54,495 bases of DNA from Synechococcus sp. AG-670-B23 (lineage in GTDB: Bacteria > Cyanobacteriota > Cyanobacteriia > PCC-6307 > Cyanobiaceae): positions 1 through 54,495 of the forward strand of contig QCSL01000011.1 of the NCBI GenBank assembly GCA_003209165.1, in the 5' to 3' direction. Of the stretch, positions 36,437 to 45,844 are shown piece by piece. The notes below the pieces were generated by a model. It did no database searches. It was not told where the DNA came from and saw nothing but the letters and a program-made list of their open reading frames with translations. Position numbers and translations under genes: made by a program. Numbering within the stretch: the stretch's first letter is position 1; each line of letters begins with the position of its first letter.

Positions 36437-37550
36437 GACCACAATCACCCCGTTGCATCACATCCGCGTTGCGCTGGAACACAATGCCTACGAAGTGGTG
36501 ATTGGAGCCGGCGGCCTGGTCAGGCTTGGCCAGCAGATGCTGGAAGCAGGAGTTCAACCTGGTCGGCGTGTGCTGGTGGTCAGCAACCCGGATGTCGCCA
36601 CGCCCTATGGCAACGCCTGCCTGAACAGCCTCAAAGAGGCAGGCTTCAGCGTGAAACTGCTGGTCATTGACGCCGGAGAAAACCAAAAAACACCCGCCAC
36701 GTTGGCTGAGATCCACGATGCGGCATACAACGCCAAGCTCGAACGCAGTTCCTTGATGGTGGCCCTCGGCGGCGGCGTTGTGGGGGACATGACGGGTTTT
36801 GCAGCAGCCACATGGCTACGGGGCATTCAAGTGGTGCAGGTGCCCACAACCCTGCTGGCCATGGTTGATGCATCGATCGGTGGCAAGACCGGGGTCAACC
36901 ATCCCCGCGGCAAAAACCTGATCGGTGCCTTTCACCAGCCGCGCCTGGTGCTGATTGATCCTTCCACCCTCAACACCCTGCCCGAACGCGAGTTCCGGGC
37001 GGGCATGGCTGAGGTGATCAAATACGGAATCCTCGGCGACACAGAACTGTTCGAGGAACTGGAGGCCTGCCCCGACCCGAGCACACCCGCGGGTCTCGGG
37101 ACTGAACGATTGAGCTCAATCCTGCAGCGATCTGCAGCGGCCAAGGCCAGGGTTGTTGCGTCGGATGAAAAGGAAGGCGGTTTACGAGCAACCCTCAACT
37201 ATGGCCATACCTTCGGCCACGTGGTGGAGACCCTTTGCGGCTATGGCACCTGGCTGCACGGCGAGGCAGTCGCCATTGGCATGGTTGCGGTGGGCGAACT
37301 CGCTGTGTTGCGGGGAAACTGGAGCCGCGACGATGCGGAGCGTCAACGCTGGATGATCGAAAGCAGCGGACTACCAACCGCCTGGCCCGATCTCTCAAAC
37401 GAAGCAGTGCTGGACAGCTTGCAGGGCGACAAAAAAGTGCGTGACGGTCGCTTGCGCTTCGTAGTGCCCACCGGAATCGGATCCGTTGAGATTCGCGATG
37501 ACATCAGTCGCGACGAGATTCTGAGCTGCCTGGAGCGCCTGAAAGGCTGA
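36435..37550 (+). CDS. aroB: 3-dehydroquinate synthase
   Basis: A 371-residue NAD- and zinc-dependent enzyme of the shikimate pathway that cyclises DAHP to 3-dehydroquinate. NAD-binding and catalytic stretches are [40 protein letters not shown], the zinc-binding Glu in [10 protein letters not shown] and the two His in [12 protein letters not shown] and [14 protein letters not shown] 36435 ([12 protein letters not shown]) is the natural start. The 3' end overlaps the convergent methyltransferase gene by 47 bases. Confidence 0.96.
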   Translation: MTTITPLHHIRVALEHNAYEVVIGAGGLVRLGQQMLEAGVQPGRRVLVVSNPDVATPYGNACLNSLKEAGFSVKLLVIDAGENQKTPATLAEIHDAAYNAKLERSSLMVALGGGVVGDMTGFAAATWLRGIQVVQVPTTLLAMVDASIGGKTGVNHPRGKNLIGAFHQPRLVLIDPSTLNTLPEREFRAGMAEVIKYGILGDTELFEELEACPDPSTPAGLGTERLSSILQRSAAAKARVVASDEKEGGLRATLNYGHTFGHVVETLCGYGTWLHGEAVAIGMVAVGELAVLRGNWSRDDAERQRWMIESSGLPTAWPDLSNEAVLDSLQGDKKVRDGRLRFVVPTGIGSVEIRDDISRDEILSCLERLKG

Positions 37551-38704
37551 AGCCACCTTCAGGCAATCCGCGCAGATAGGTGAGCCAGCGGAACGCACCC
37601 AGCCCCGCAGGGTCCACCAATCGAAGCAAAGCTTCTCGGCGCTGCAGTGCTTCTGCCAAGTGTTGACCAGGCAGTTGCTGCAGGCCATGCAGGCGTTGAG
37701 CAAGACCCAACGCGAGAAGTGTCTCACCCTGCTTGGCCTGATCACCCACCAGCCAGCCGTTTTGCTCAGCGGCTTCATCCACAACCTCAATGCAGAGGTG
37801 TGCTGTCAGGTCTTGCTCACCGGGCTGATCCAAAGGAGACAGACCCGCCTGCTGGGCACGGACAGCCATCAGGGTGCCCTCCGAGCGCCGGGCTGTGTAA
37901 TAACGCTGGGCCTCTAGGGCGTAATCAATCACCAGCAACACGCCTGCATTCACGGCGGTAGACACTGCAGCGAACCAGTCGGGAAGTGCAGTGTTCCACT
38001 CCGTGGTCCATCCCTCTTCGGCATCGAGGGGGGGGAACTGGATGCCGGCTTGGCTACAGACACGGTTGATCTCATGCTGCAACCCATCTGTAAGAGGCCG
38101 ATCTGTTGTCCGCAGGTCACCGTTGGGGTCAAGCTCCACCCACTGCTGCTGGAGGGATCCATCCCGCCAGATCAGTCGCTCCACCGGGAGGGCATCCAGC
38201 AACTCATGGGCGATCACCACCCCATGAACCGGCGAACTTCGTAAGTCTTCAAGGGAGCACCAGCGCAGCGGCAGATCATCCACCTCTTGCAGCAGGGCCT
38301 GTTGCCGCCGCTGCATGCCGGGATTGGCCTCCACCAAAACCATCTCGATCCGAGCCAACAGCTCTGGATCAGAACCACGCAACGAAACAACGAGATCCCG
38401 GGCCAGATGGCCTTCGCCAGGGCCGATTTCCACGATCGACAAGCGTTGATCAGGAACCGTTCGGGGAATCGAAGCCAGCCAGGTCAGGAGTTGAGGCGCC
38501 AGCAGGGCAGCGAAGTCGCTGCCCAGGGACGGGGAGGTGACGAAATCACCATGGGCGCCGATTCGTGCACGGCCGGCGCCGTAGTAACCGTGCTTCGGCT
38601 CATTCAGAGCCAGTTCCATGAACTGAGAAAACGTAACGCCCCCCCCCTGCCTGATGCAGATGCGTTGCCAACCAGTCGGGACAGGACGCAGCCTTCGGTT
38701 CCAT
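37504..38704 (-). CDS. MidA/NDUFAF7-family methyltransferase, frameshifted in a nine-G tract
   Basis: A SAM-dependent methyltransferase of the DUF185/MidA group. The body has [20 protein letters not shown], the SAM motif [31 protein letters not shown] and [12 protein letters not shown]. The true N terminus lies in another frame: ATG 38704 gives [19 protein letters not shown], then a run of nine G (38639-38647 on the + strand as C). With eight G the frame would run on as [10 protein letters not shown]. As written, translation from ATG 38704 stops after 34 codons; a GTG at 38745 keeps the body in frame with an atypical leader. In eukaryotes the homologue methylates complex I. Here it may be damaged, phase-variable or a sequence error. 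Confidence 0.8.
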
Positions 38705-38735
38705 TGGAGAGAATGCCGTTCGCTGCAGCAGTTCC

Positions 38736-39545
38736 ATGGGAACACATCACATTCGACATCTGTGGAGCCTCGTCGTGGTGGCTCTGGTTTGCCTGGGTGT
38801 TTTGGTGAACCCTGCTGAGGCCTATGACAACCCGGATCTGCTGCCGGATCACCCCACTCCGGTAATCGACCTCGCCAAGGTTTTCAGTGATACCCAAAGG
38901 GCCCAGTTGGAGGCATCCCTGGCGGATGTGGAGGAACGCACCGGCTGGAAAATGCGGGTTTTGACTCAGTACGAGCGCACACCAGGATTGGCCATTCGTG
39001 AGTTCTGGGGGCTGGATGAAAGCAGCCTTCTGCTGGTGGCCGACCCCCGTGGCGGGAACCTGCTGAACTTCAACGTCGGCGATGCCTACTTCGCGATGAT
39101 GCCGCGCACCTACTGGGTGGAGCTTCAGACCCGCTATGGCAACCAGTACTACGTGAAAGATCACGGAGAAGACGGAGCTGTGCTCGATGCCCTCAATGCG
39201 GTGGAGATATGTCTGGACCGAGGTGGCTGCCAGGTGGTGCCAGGTCTTCCCCAGGAACAATGGCTGTGGACCCTGACCACCTCTATCTTTGGCGGGTTGA
39301 TTGCTGGCTTTGCGGCTTACCCCCGGAAAGAGGGAGAAACCATCGCCTGGGCTTGGTTGCTGCTGCTCTCACCGCTGTGGGTGATGCTGTTTGGCGTCTT
39401 CGGTGTTGCACCCGTGGTGACGCGCACCTCGGAAGTGATGCCCCTTCTGCGGAATGGGGTTGGCTTTCTGGCTGGTGGCATAGCCGCCTACTTAATCGCC
39501 CAGGCCACCGTCGGCCGAAAGCTTCAGAATGACGCTGATGCTTAA
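38736..39545 (+). CDS. TPM-domain protein, Psb32-like
   Basis: A 269-residue membrane-bound protein. A signal sequence (HLWSLVVVALVCLGVLVNPAEA) precedes a TPM/TLP18.3 phosphatase-like domain: PTPVIDLAKVFSDTQRAQLE, then LADVEERTGWKMRVLTQYER and LLLVADPRGGNLLNFNVGDA. Two or three C-terminal helices follow (TTSIFGGLIAGFAAY, AWAWLLLLSPLWVMLFGVF). This matches cyanobacterial Psb32, which protects and repairs photosystem II. It begins 31 bases from the divergent methyltransferase ATG. Confidence 0.85.
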   Translation: MGTHHIRHLWSLVVVALVCLGVLVNPAEAYDNPDLLPDHPTPVIDLAKVFSDTQRAQLEASLADVEERTGWKMRVLTQYERTPGLAIREFWGLDESSLLLVADPRGGNLLNFNVGDAYFAMMPRTYWVELQTRYGNQYYVKDHGEDGAVLDALNAVEICLDRGGCQVVPGLPQEQWLWTLTTSIFGGLIAGFAAYPRKEGETIAWAWLLLLSPLWVMLFGVFGVAPVVTRTSEVMPLLRNGVGFLAGGIAAYLIAQATVGRKLQNDADA

Positions 39546-39578
39546 GGTTAAGCAGTTAGAAGACCTCGAAGAAGCTCT

Positions 39579-40295
39579 TCAAAGCCGGGTGGCGCATTCA
39601 ATGCGCGACCCGGTACAGACCGGCGGAGGAGCAACAAGAACCTGACGCTTGATGTCGCGCAGGCGACGCAACTCAGCAAGGTTCACGTCATAAAAGGAAC
39701 GCAGGTGCGCGTATTTCTTGACGGGCTGGCCGTAATAACTTCGACCGGCGAGGGTGGGAAAGGAGGCCCATTCGGGAGCCAGCATGGCCGCGAGGACGGG
39801 GCTGAGAACCCCGGTGTCGGTTAAAACCAGGGCTTTGCGACGCTGAATTAGAAACAACGCACCCTGGTCCTGAGCCTCAGGGCCAAAACCGCGCACGCCG
39901 ATGCTGCGCTGGACCAGGTTCCAGGTGAAAGGCATGAACTGGTATGCCCCAGCGGCTGCACTGGCGTAGCGGGAGCTGTAGATAACACGGTTGGGGTGGC
40001 GATCGAGGGAAGGCATCAAGCCACCTCCGAACATCACCCGATAGCCCACATCCAAACCGCCTTTCCATGTGCCCTCGGCGAAGCGGATCGTGTTGAGCAT
40101 CGCCCGACGTTCGGGCGTAATCACATAAGGAATAGCCAGGCTGGGCTGAAATTCAGAGGCATGAATTAGCTGTGCTCGCGAGGCGGGGGGCAACAGGCTC
40201 GCCCGGGCGGAGAGCGGGGTACAGAAAGCAGGCAGAACTCCGACGATCACGGCCGCTGAAAGCGTCTGACGACCAATGAATGCAGAGATAGCCAT
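39579..40295 (-). CDS. GH104-type muramidase/lysozyme-like protein
   Basis: A 238-residue exported protein with an N-terminal signal (LSAAVIVGVLPAFCTPLSARA). The catalytic domain starts at AMLNTIRFAEGTWKGGLDVG, with the catalytic Glu in FAEGT. YRVMFGGGLM, SAAAGAYQFMPFTWN and GVRGFGPEAQDQGALFLI follow. This order is typical of the GH104 family (lambda R endolysin-like lytic transglycosylases). No phage gene is near, so a cell-wall remodelling role is more likely than lysis. A 209-base spacer with an inverted repeat lies upstream. Confidence 0.85.
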   Translation of the reverse strand: MAISAFIGRQTLSAAVIVGVLPAFCTPLSARASLLPPASRAQLIHASEFQPSLAIPYVITPERRAMLNTIRFAEGTWKGGLDVGYRVMFGGGLMPSLDRHPNRVIYSSRYASAAAGAYQFMPFTWNLVQRSIGVRGFGPEAQDQGALFLIQRRKALVLTDTGVLSPVLAAMLAPEWASFPTLAGRSYYGQPVKKYAHLRSFYDVNLAELRRLRDIKRQVLVAPPPVCTGSRIECATRL

Positions 40296-40361
40296 AGAGA
40301 GCGTTCAAATAGCAGATCCTCCAAAGAGGACGATGAGCAGATCAGAAGCGGATGAAATGCT

Positions 40362-40387
40362 CGGGCAGAAATAAAAAAATTTGCCCG
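40362..40387. repeat. Inverted repeat in an AT-rich spacer
   Basis: CGGGCA-gaaataaaaaaatt-TGCCCG is a 6-bp perfect inverted repeat with a 14-base A-rich loop, about 67 bases before the muramidase start. It could end the upstream glycosyltransferase transcript weakly or be an operator. No T-tract follows. Confidence 0.35.
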
Positions 40388-40504
40388 AAACGACTTTGTC
40401 GAACCAAAGACTTGAAGCAATAGGTATATATGCCAGTCAAACAATCGGCCAATCCATCAAGCTGGGAACAAATTGACGCAAGAAGGAGTTGTTTATTCCA
40501 GAAA

Positions 40505-41590
40505 TTAAAACTTCTGCTCAACCCAACTCTCCAGTTCCAGAGCGGCTTCTTCAGCCCCTAATGCAGAAAGAGGGGCATCGCTTGGCTCGAACAACGGCTG
40601 GTCCAGCTGCCATGCCCCGGTGTACAGCTCGTGCCGGCTGAGGCATCGGTGCTGGCCGTGGCGTCGCAGACCATCCATCAAAGCAGAAGCTTCAGCGAAT
40701 CCGCTGCGCTCCACCACGTGCATCCCAACCCCTGCGGCCATCGCCTCACAGAAGCTGCTGAAACCGGGCTTGCCCAGAAAACGGCAACAACGGCCGAGCA
40801 CATCAACAGGACGCAGCACATCCGGTAGAAGCGTGAGATTGGTGAGCAACGCCAGCTCAGGCTGTAGCGAGGTAACGTCTGAGGCCGGGAGAAGGAAATG
40901 GTGGTTGGGCCACAACTGAAACAGATCACTGTGGAGGGACAGACCAAGGCCGCCGAACCCCACCAAAACCAAGGGAACTTGCTGGGCATCCAAGGAAGCC
41001 TCAAGGTCCGCCGGGATGGCCCGCGGGTTTGCACAGACCAACCCGAGCTTCCGTTCAGGCAAGCCCCAGTTCATCGACAGATCAAACGGACAGCGCAGCA
41101 GCAGATCACCGCAGCGATAGGCCTCAGCTGCAGCGTCAGCCCAGCGTTGAAAGACAGACCCCAAGGGGCCATAGATGTCATCCCATCCAAAATTGCTCAT
41201 CCAAACCAGAGGTGCATCCAAGCGCTGGGCCAAGGCGGCCGCGGCCGGAGGAATGTCACCGAGGATCAAAACCGGCTGCCCCTGTGACTTCAGCCAGCTG
41301 GCTTCGCCATCAATCAGGGCAGGCAGCCTTTGCTCCAGCTGATCCAAGGCGCTGAGGGTGGCGGCACTATCCACACCGAGCGCATCGGCCTGCACCATGC
41401 CCACATCCCATTGACAGGAACGTTGCTGAATCGATGCATCCCCCAACAGCAGCGAAAGCACAGAGGAGGAAAGACCTGAGCTCATCACCAAGGTCCACTC
41501 GGGACGAAGGCGTCGCAGCTGCTGCAGCACCGCAGCATCACGGGCCGCATGGCCAAAGCCATGGCTGCTGCTGCAGAAGTAGATCAGCAC
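40505..41590 (-). CDS. Glycosyltransferase-like protein (GT-B fold, MurG-like)
   Basis: A 361-residue protein. The N-terminal [22 protein letters not shown] is the glycine-rich loop of GT-B enzymes, and the C-terminal part has LVGFGGLGLSLHSDLFQL, RCCRFLGKPGFSSFCEAMAA and MHVVERSGFAEASAL, as in MurG/UGT-type or arabinokinase N-terminal domains. The donor and acceptor are not evident. The stop of the upstream metallophosphoesterase overlaps this ATG by seven bases, so the two are coupled. Confidence 0.75.
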   Translation of the reverse strand: MLIYFCSSSHGFGHAARDAAVLQQLRRLRPEWTLVMSSGLSSSVLSLLLGDASIQQRSCQWDVGMVQADALGVDSAATLSALDQLEQRLPALIDGEASWLKSQGQPVLILGDIPPAAAALAQRLDAPLVWMSNFGWDDIYGPLGSVFQRWADAAAEAYRCGDLLLRCPFDLSMNWGLPERKLGLVCANPRAIPADLEASLDAQQVPLVLVGFGGLGLSLHSDLFQLWPNHHFLLPASDVTSLQPELALLTNLTLLPDVLRPVDVLGRCCRFLGKPGFSSFCEAMAAGVGMHVVERSGFAEASALMDGLRRHGQHRCLSRHELYTGAWQLDQPLFEPSDAPLSALGAEEAALELESWVEQKF

Positions 41591-42432
41591 GACAGCGGAG
41601 CATCCATCGGCAACTGCTCTTGATGGATCAGCTCAGCATCGGGGGTGTACCAACGATGGGCGAGCTGAGAGAGGCGGGAGCCCTGAAATTCGGCCCAAGA
41701 GAGGTGCAGCAGAGTCCGACCTTGCTCGTCAACGCCTGAACGCGGCACACAGGCCGCGTTGATCAACGCGGTTCCATGGCGATGGCGCAATAGGTTCTGC
41801 CGGAACCCGGAGCCGCGTTTGAGGGCATGGTGCATGTGGCCAAAGATCACCAGATCGGCAGGGCGATTCCGGGCCATGCGATCCAAGGCCAAGGCCAGAT
41901 CCTGATCTCCCCAGTCAACCGCTGGTGTCTTCCAGTCCCGCCCACAGGGACTGGAAGCATCCGATCCCAACCCCGAGGGTCCGCAGTGGGCCATCACAAT
42001 CAAGGGCTGATCGGCGGGAACATCGGCTGCGGCCTGCACGATCCGGTCGGCTGAAGCCTCAAGCGACACGGGGCCATACACCGCCTCCACAGCTTTCGAA
42101 AGGTGAAAACCACCACCTGCACTGCAGGGACGTGCACCCACGATCGTCAAAGGGAGCTCGGGCCACTGGATGGACCGCCAAGCGCAGTGAAGATTGCTGA
42201 GCACAGCCAGCTGTTGCTCAAGGATGCCGCCAGTGCGATCCCTACCGCGATCGTGGTTTCCCAGGATCACTGCCAAGGGGAAGGGAAGCTGCGTGATCCG
42301 GCGTGTCAAGCGCAGATCCCCATCGGCAAGATCACCGACAAAAAGAACAGCGTCGGGCTTGAGACGCTGCAGCAGCTGCTCATCCGCATCGCCCCAGGCG
42401 CCATGCAGATCACCAGCAATGGCAAGTCGCAG
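41584..42432 (-). CDS. Metallophosphoesterase (TIGR04168-like), start codon CTG
   Basis: A calcineurin-like phosphoesterase of about 282 residues. All metal motifs are present: [36 protein letters not shown] and FGHMHHAL. The GDLHG motif lies upstream of the first canonical start (TTG 42309), so translation must begin earlier. In this frame there is no ATG, GTG or TTG between the stop TAG at 42451 and that motif. CTG 42432 gives [11 protein letters not shown]-like spacing and is my best start. The substrate is unknown. The gene overlaps the glycosyltransferase-like gene and is divergent from nadA by 53 bases. Confidence 0.85.
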   Translation of the reverse strand: MRLAIAGDLHGAWGDADEQLLQRLKPDAVLFVGDLADGDLRLTRRITQLPFPLAVILGNHDRGRDRTGGILEQQLAVLSNLHCAWRSIQWPELPLTIVGARPCSAGGGFHLSKAVEAVYGPVSLEASADRIVQAAADVPADQPLIVMAHCGPSGLGSDASSPCGRDWKTPAVDWGDQDLALALDRMARNRPADLVIFGHMHHALKRGSGFRQNLLRHRHGTALINAACVPRSGVDEQGRTLLHLSWAEFQGSRLSQLAHRWYTPDAELIHQEQLPMDAPLSC

Positions 42433-42485
42433 GTGCTTCAGAGCGAATGCCTAGGCTGTCGCCATCCTGCCCCGAATCGGTCCTG

Positions 42486-43418
42486 ATGAGCGCTGACACC
42501 GCCCTTGTTGCGGCGATCAACCGGCTTCGCAAGGACCGCAATGCCGTGATCCTGGCGCACTACTACCAGGAACCGGAGATTCAGGACATCGCCGATTTTG
42601 TGGGCGACTCACTGGAGTTGTCGCGCCGAGCCGCCAGCACCGATGCAGATGTGATCGTCTTCTGCGGTGTGCATTTCATGGCGGAGACCGCGAAGATTCT
42701 CAGCCCACAAAAAACAGTGGTTCTGCCGGATTTGGAGGCCGGTTGCTCCCTTGCGGACGACTGTCCCGCCGACGAGTTCGCCCGGTTTCGTGCAGAGCAC
42801 CCCGACCACGTCGTGATGAGTTATATCAACTGCACGGCGGCGGTGAAAGCGCAAAGCGATCTGATCTGCACCAGCAGCAATGCCGTTGATCTGGTGAACC
42901 AACTACCACCCGAACAGCCCGTTCTCTTCGCCCCTGATCAAAACCTTGGACGCTGGGTGCAACAACAAAGCGGTCGCGAGCTGACCCTCTGGCCAGGACG
43001 TTGCATCGTTCATGAGACGTTCAGCGAAGAAGCCGTGCTAGCTCTCAAGCACGAACATCCCACGGCTGAAGTCATCGCCCACCCCGAATGCCAGCAGAAC
43101 CTGCTGGACCTGGCGGACTTCATTGGATCCACCAGCAAGCTCTTGAATTACGCGGAACAAAGTTCCTGCAATAGCTTCATCGTTCTGACGGAACCGGGGA
43201 TCCTGCATCAGATGCAGCAACGGGTGCCGGAAAAAACGCTGCTCGATGTGCCAGGGCTTGATGGTTGCAGCTGTAATGCCTGTCCTTATATGCGCCTCAA
43301 CACCCTGGAGAAACTGAAGACCTGCCTGGAAACCCTAACGCCTGCGATCGATATGGACGAAACGCTGCGCCGACAGGCCCTGAAACCCATGCAGCGCATG
43401 CTTGAGATGAGCCGGTGA
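42486..43418 (+). CDS. nadA: Quinolinate synthase A
   Basis: A 310-residue [4Fe-4S] enzyme that condenses iminoaspartate and dihydroxyacetone phosphate to quinolinate in NAD synthesis. Signatures are [20 protein letters not shown] and [26 protein letters not shown] and [15 protein letters not shown] carry the first cluster Cys, and the [18 protein letters not shown] end carries the last. ATG 42486 ([14 protein letters not shown]) fits the family; the longer frame is unlikely. The stop overlaps the next gene (GTGA). Confidence 0.95.
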   Translation: MSADTALVAAINRLRKDRNAVILAHYYQEPEIQDIADFVGDSLELSRRAASTDADVIVFCGVHFMAETAKILSPQKTVVLPDLEAGCSLADDCPADEFARFRAEHPDHVVMSYINCTAAVKAQSDLICTSSNAVDLVNQLPPEQPVLFAPDQNLGRWVQQQSGRELTLWPGRCIVHETFSEEAVLALKHEHPTAEVIAHPECQQNLLDLADFIGSTSKLLNYAEQSSCNSFIVLTEPGILHQMQQRVPEKTLLDVPGLDGCSCNACPYMRLNTLEKLKTCLETLTPAIDMDETLRRQALKPMQRMLEMSR

Positions 43419-43720
43419 CGCCTGATTCGGGGACCATCAGGGTCTCCCAACAGTGCTGCGCACTGGGCATCGCGCTGCTGCTTTCAGCCTGCTCAACGAT
43501 GAGCGAGCAAGAAAGGCAAGCGTTCCTCTGTGGGGAGTGGGGACGAGGCACAAAAAATTTGTATCAGCTCGAGGCGACCTACTCCATTGTTACGGGCAAG
43601 CCGTTGAAACTCCGATCGGGCGGACCACGAACTGGAATCCGCTACATCGACGGCGATCTCAAACAGCTTGCCCAGGAAGTCGACACAGCTTGCGACGTTC
43701 AATCCATCGGATCGGAATAG
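43415..43720 (+). CDS. Putative lipoprotein
   Basis: A 101-residue protein starting at GTG 43415 within the nadA stop. A hydrophobic segment ends in the lipobox LLLSACS, so the product is probably lipid-anchored at Cys 26. The mature part ([40 protein letters not shown]) is hydrophilic with two further Cys. I do not recognise the family. The coupling with nadA may be positional only. Confidence 0.65.
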   Translation: MTPDSGTIRVSQQCCALGIALLLSACSTMSEQERQAFLCGEWGRGTKNLYQLEATYSIVTGKPLKLRSGGPRTGIRYIDGDLKQLAQEVDTACDVQSIGSE

Positions 43721-43759
43721 ATTTTCAAGACCAAAAAAAACCTTGTCGAGGAGCGTCCT

Positions 43760-44182
43760 GTGAGCCGAGCAATGGGCATCAACGTCCTGGCCTGTTTTGC
43801 TGTTGCTGCATCGGGTTCAGGCCTGAAAGTTGCTGCTCAACCCTGGAATCAACCCATCCCTGAACCCGCAACGGAATCCACAGCACAAACAATCAAGTTG
43901 GCCGAGCAACTCAATGCGGTGGGAGCCAGGTTTTTTGGGGCCCATTGGTGTCCGGCCTGCAAAGAGCAGATGAAACTCTTCGGCAAACAGGCCGGACGAA
44001 ACCTGAACTACGTGGAATGCGATCTGCCCGACAAATATCCCGAACAGGTCAGCCAATGCAGGGATGAAAACATCAGATCAATCCCCACATGGACGAGGCC
44101 TGGATCACCGCGGCTGGAGGGTGTTCAGTTGATCAACACCCTCGAACGATGGAGTGGCATGAAGCCTGAACAACGGAACTGA
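43760..44182 (+). CDS. Exported thioredoxin-like protein (CPAC motif)
   Basis: A 140-residue protein with an N-terminal signal or anchor (INVLACFAVAASGSGLKVAA) and a thioredoxin-like domain. The active site is ARFFGAHWCPACKEQMKLFG, and the cis-Pro strand is IRSIPTWTRPGS. Two further Cys occur in YVECDLPDKYP and SQCRDEN. The WCPAC pattern and spacing recall the thioredoxin domain fused to VKOR in cyanobacteria, which drives disulfide formation in the lumen or periplasm. The start is GTG 43760 or ATG 43772. Its stop touches the stop of a small Cys-rich secreted protein on the other strand. Confidence 0.82.
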   Translation: MSRAMGINVLACFAVAASGSGLKVAAQPWNQPIPEPATESTAQTIKLAEQLNAVGARFFGAHWCPACKEQMKLFGKQAGRNLNYVECDLPDKYPEQVSQCRDENIRSIPTWTRPGSPRLEGVQLINTLERWSGMKPEQRN

Positions 44183-44416
44183 TTACTTCTTGCGGCAGTA
44201 GCCCGCTCCAACATTCATCCACCCGGACGGGCAGGGTTCACCGTTTGTGGACCTCATCTCGTAATGAATCGGAGATGTACAGGTGGTGCCCAGGGTGTTG
44301 ACGTAACCCAGGGGACATTGGCTGTGACCTTGTACCTTCGGAATCTTTTTCTGAGCCAAAACGGAATTGGGAACGACCAGGGCTGAAACAAACAGAGCGG
44401 CAGCGAGCAGCTTCAT
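44183..44416 (-). CDS. Small Cys-rich secreted protein, copy 1
   Basis: A 77-residue product with a signal peptide (MKLLAAALFVSALVVPNSVLA) and a mature part carrying four Cys: HSQCPLGYVNTLGTTCTSP and GEPCPSGWMNVGAGYCRKK. A close paralogue lies at 54212-54460, sharing the cysteine frame, the CPLGY, NTLG and GWMN motifs and the basic end. The even spacing suggests two disulfide bonds. I do not know a named family. The gene is convergent with the thioredoxin-like gene with no gap between stops, so that oxidoreductase might fold it; this is inference. Confidence 0.75.
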   Translation of the reverse strand: MKLLAAALFVSALVVPNSVLAQKKIPKVQGHSQCPLGYVNTLGTTCTSPIHYEMRSTNGEPCPSGWMNVGAGYCRKK

Positions 44417-44481
44417 CGCGGTCAAACAAGGCGATTAAGAAACGGCGCTTTCAGAATGACTGCAGCGATCAACAACAGAGC

Positions 44482-45468
44482 TTGATCGAACGTACGCACG
44501 AAGGGTTGTATTGCCGAGCGGCAAAAGCTTGGGTCGACCCTTGGCGTCCGGTCCCCAGGGCCCTGATCACCCACGCCCATGCCGACCACGCCCGCCCCGG
44601 ATGCGGGGAGTACTGGGCTGTGGCCTCCAGTGAAGGGGTTCTGCGCCAGAGGTTGGGCCGAGACATCACGCTTCACCCGGTGGCCTATGGCGAAGAACAC
44701 TGGTTGGGGCATTGCAAGGTGTCGTTTCACAGTGCCGGACACGTGCTCGGTTCGGCGCAGATCCGCCTGGAATCGGAGGGTGAGGTGTGGGTGGTCAGCG
44801 GTGATTACAAGCGAGATGAAGACCCCAGCTGTGAACCCTTTGAACAGGTGCGCTGCGATGTGCTGATTACCGAAGCCACCTTTGGAATGCCGATCTATCG
44901 ATGGCAGAGCGGGGCCCAGGTGGCCCAGAACATCCATGCTTGGTGGAGCAGTGATCGGAGTAGACCGTCCCTGCTGTTCTGCTACGCCTTCGGCAAAGCC
45001 CAACGCTTGCTGGCCGAGCTCAAAGCCATCGGCGTCGACGAGGAAGTGCTGCTCCACGGCGCGGTTGAAACCGTGACGCGTCACTACCGCGATGCGGGGA
45101 TTCCCATGACCCCCAGTCGTCCAGTCAGCGAGCTGCCCCGCAAGGATCCCCTCCCTGGGCGATTGATCCTGGCGCCACCCTCGGCCCATCGCTCCAGCTG
45201 GATGCGCCGCTTCAAATCACCGCAAACGGCATTTGCCTCCGGCTGGATGGCGGTGCGGGGAGCCCGGAGACGGCGGGGATACGAGCGGGGGTTTGTGCTC
45301 AGTGACCACGCCGACTGGCCTGGACTAATCAAAACCGTCCGGGACAGCGGTGCCCGAAAGGTGTACGTCACCCACGGCCATAGTGACGTTCTGGCCCGGT
45401 ACCTGCGAGAGGTGGAGGGATTAGATGCGGAACCGCTAGAGACCCTGTTTGAAGGCGAATCGGACTAG
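44482..45468 (+). CDS. Ligase-associated DNA exonuclease (metallo-beta-lactamase fold)
   Basis: A 328-residue nuclease of the MBL/beta-CASP superfamily that partners ATP-dependent DNA ligases in repair. The metal site THAHADHARPG (HxHxDH) is near residue 30. SFHSAGHVLGSAQIRLE, VVSGDYKRDEDPSCEPFEQ and the C-terminal FVLSDHADWPGL with VTHGHSD complete the family pattern. The start is TTG 44482 (encoding MIERTHEGLYCRAAKAWVDP), which aligns with homologues; no ATG is in frame. The ligase follows 376 bases later on the same strand, with one opposite-strand gene between them. Confidence 0.9.
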   Translation: MIERTHEGLYCRAAKAWVDPWRPVPRALITHAHADHARPGCGEYWAVASSEGVLRQRLGRDITLHPVAYGEEHWLGHCKVSFHSAGHVLGSAQIRLESEGEVWVVSGDYKRDEDPSCEPFEQVRCDVLITEATFGMPIYRWQSGAQVAQNIHAWWSSDRSRPSLLFCYAFGKAQRLLAELKAIGVDEEVLLHGAVETVTRHYRDAGIPMTPSRPVSELPRKDPLPGRLILAPPSAHRSSWMRRFKSPQTAFASGWMAVRGARRRRGYERGFVLSDHADWPGLIKTVRDSGARKVYVTHGHSDVLARYLREVEGLDAEPLETLFEGESD

Positions 45469-45725
45469 AACTGTCCGATGCCTTCTGGAAGCTCAGGAAG
45501 GTTCAGGTTCGCCTGACGGCCTTCGATAGCGGCAGTGAGCGACTCGATCATCATGGCGTTACCGCTGTCTTTGATGGCCTCAAGTGCTTTCTGCAGTCGA
45601 CGTTGACGGTCGGATGGATCATCCCCATTTTCCGAAACAGCCACAGGGGACACCAAGGCAGTGGGTGACGCAGTGGCGCGAACACTGTCGAGTTGTTGCG
45701 CCAGGTTGTCCCAGAGGAGTGCCAT
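45465..45725 (-). CDS. Hypothetical protein between exonuclease and ligase genes
   Basis: An 86-residue product starting at ATG 45725 (MALLWDNLAQQLDSVRATAS). A linker and an amphipathic region (DPSDRQRRLQKALEAIKDSG, IESLTAAIEGRQANL) suggest a helical soluble protein. The stop overlaps the exonuclease stop by four bases on the other strand. Its coding look and the close packing favour a real gene. No family is recognised. Confidence 0.6.
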   Translation of the reverse strand: MALLWDNLAQQLDSVRATASPTALVSPVAVSENGDDPSDRQRRLQKALEAIKDSGNAMMIESLTAAIEGRQANLNLPELPEGIGQF

Positions 45726-45844
45726 CCGGCTGATCCAAAAAGCTGTGGCACAGGTGAACACAGGTCTCCTCCCGATCGCCAGCTCTGCTCACAAAATGTC
45801 TTGTCAGGATGGCGGGACTGTTGACGCACCCCGTTCAATCGCGC

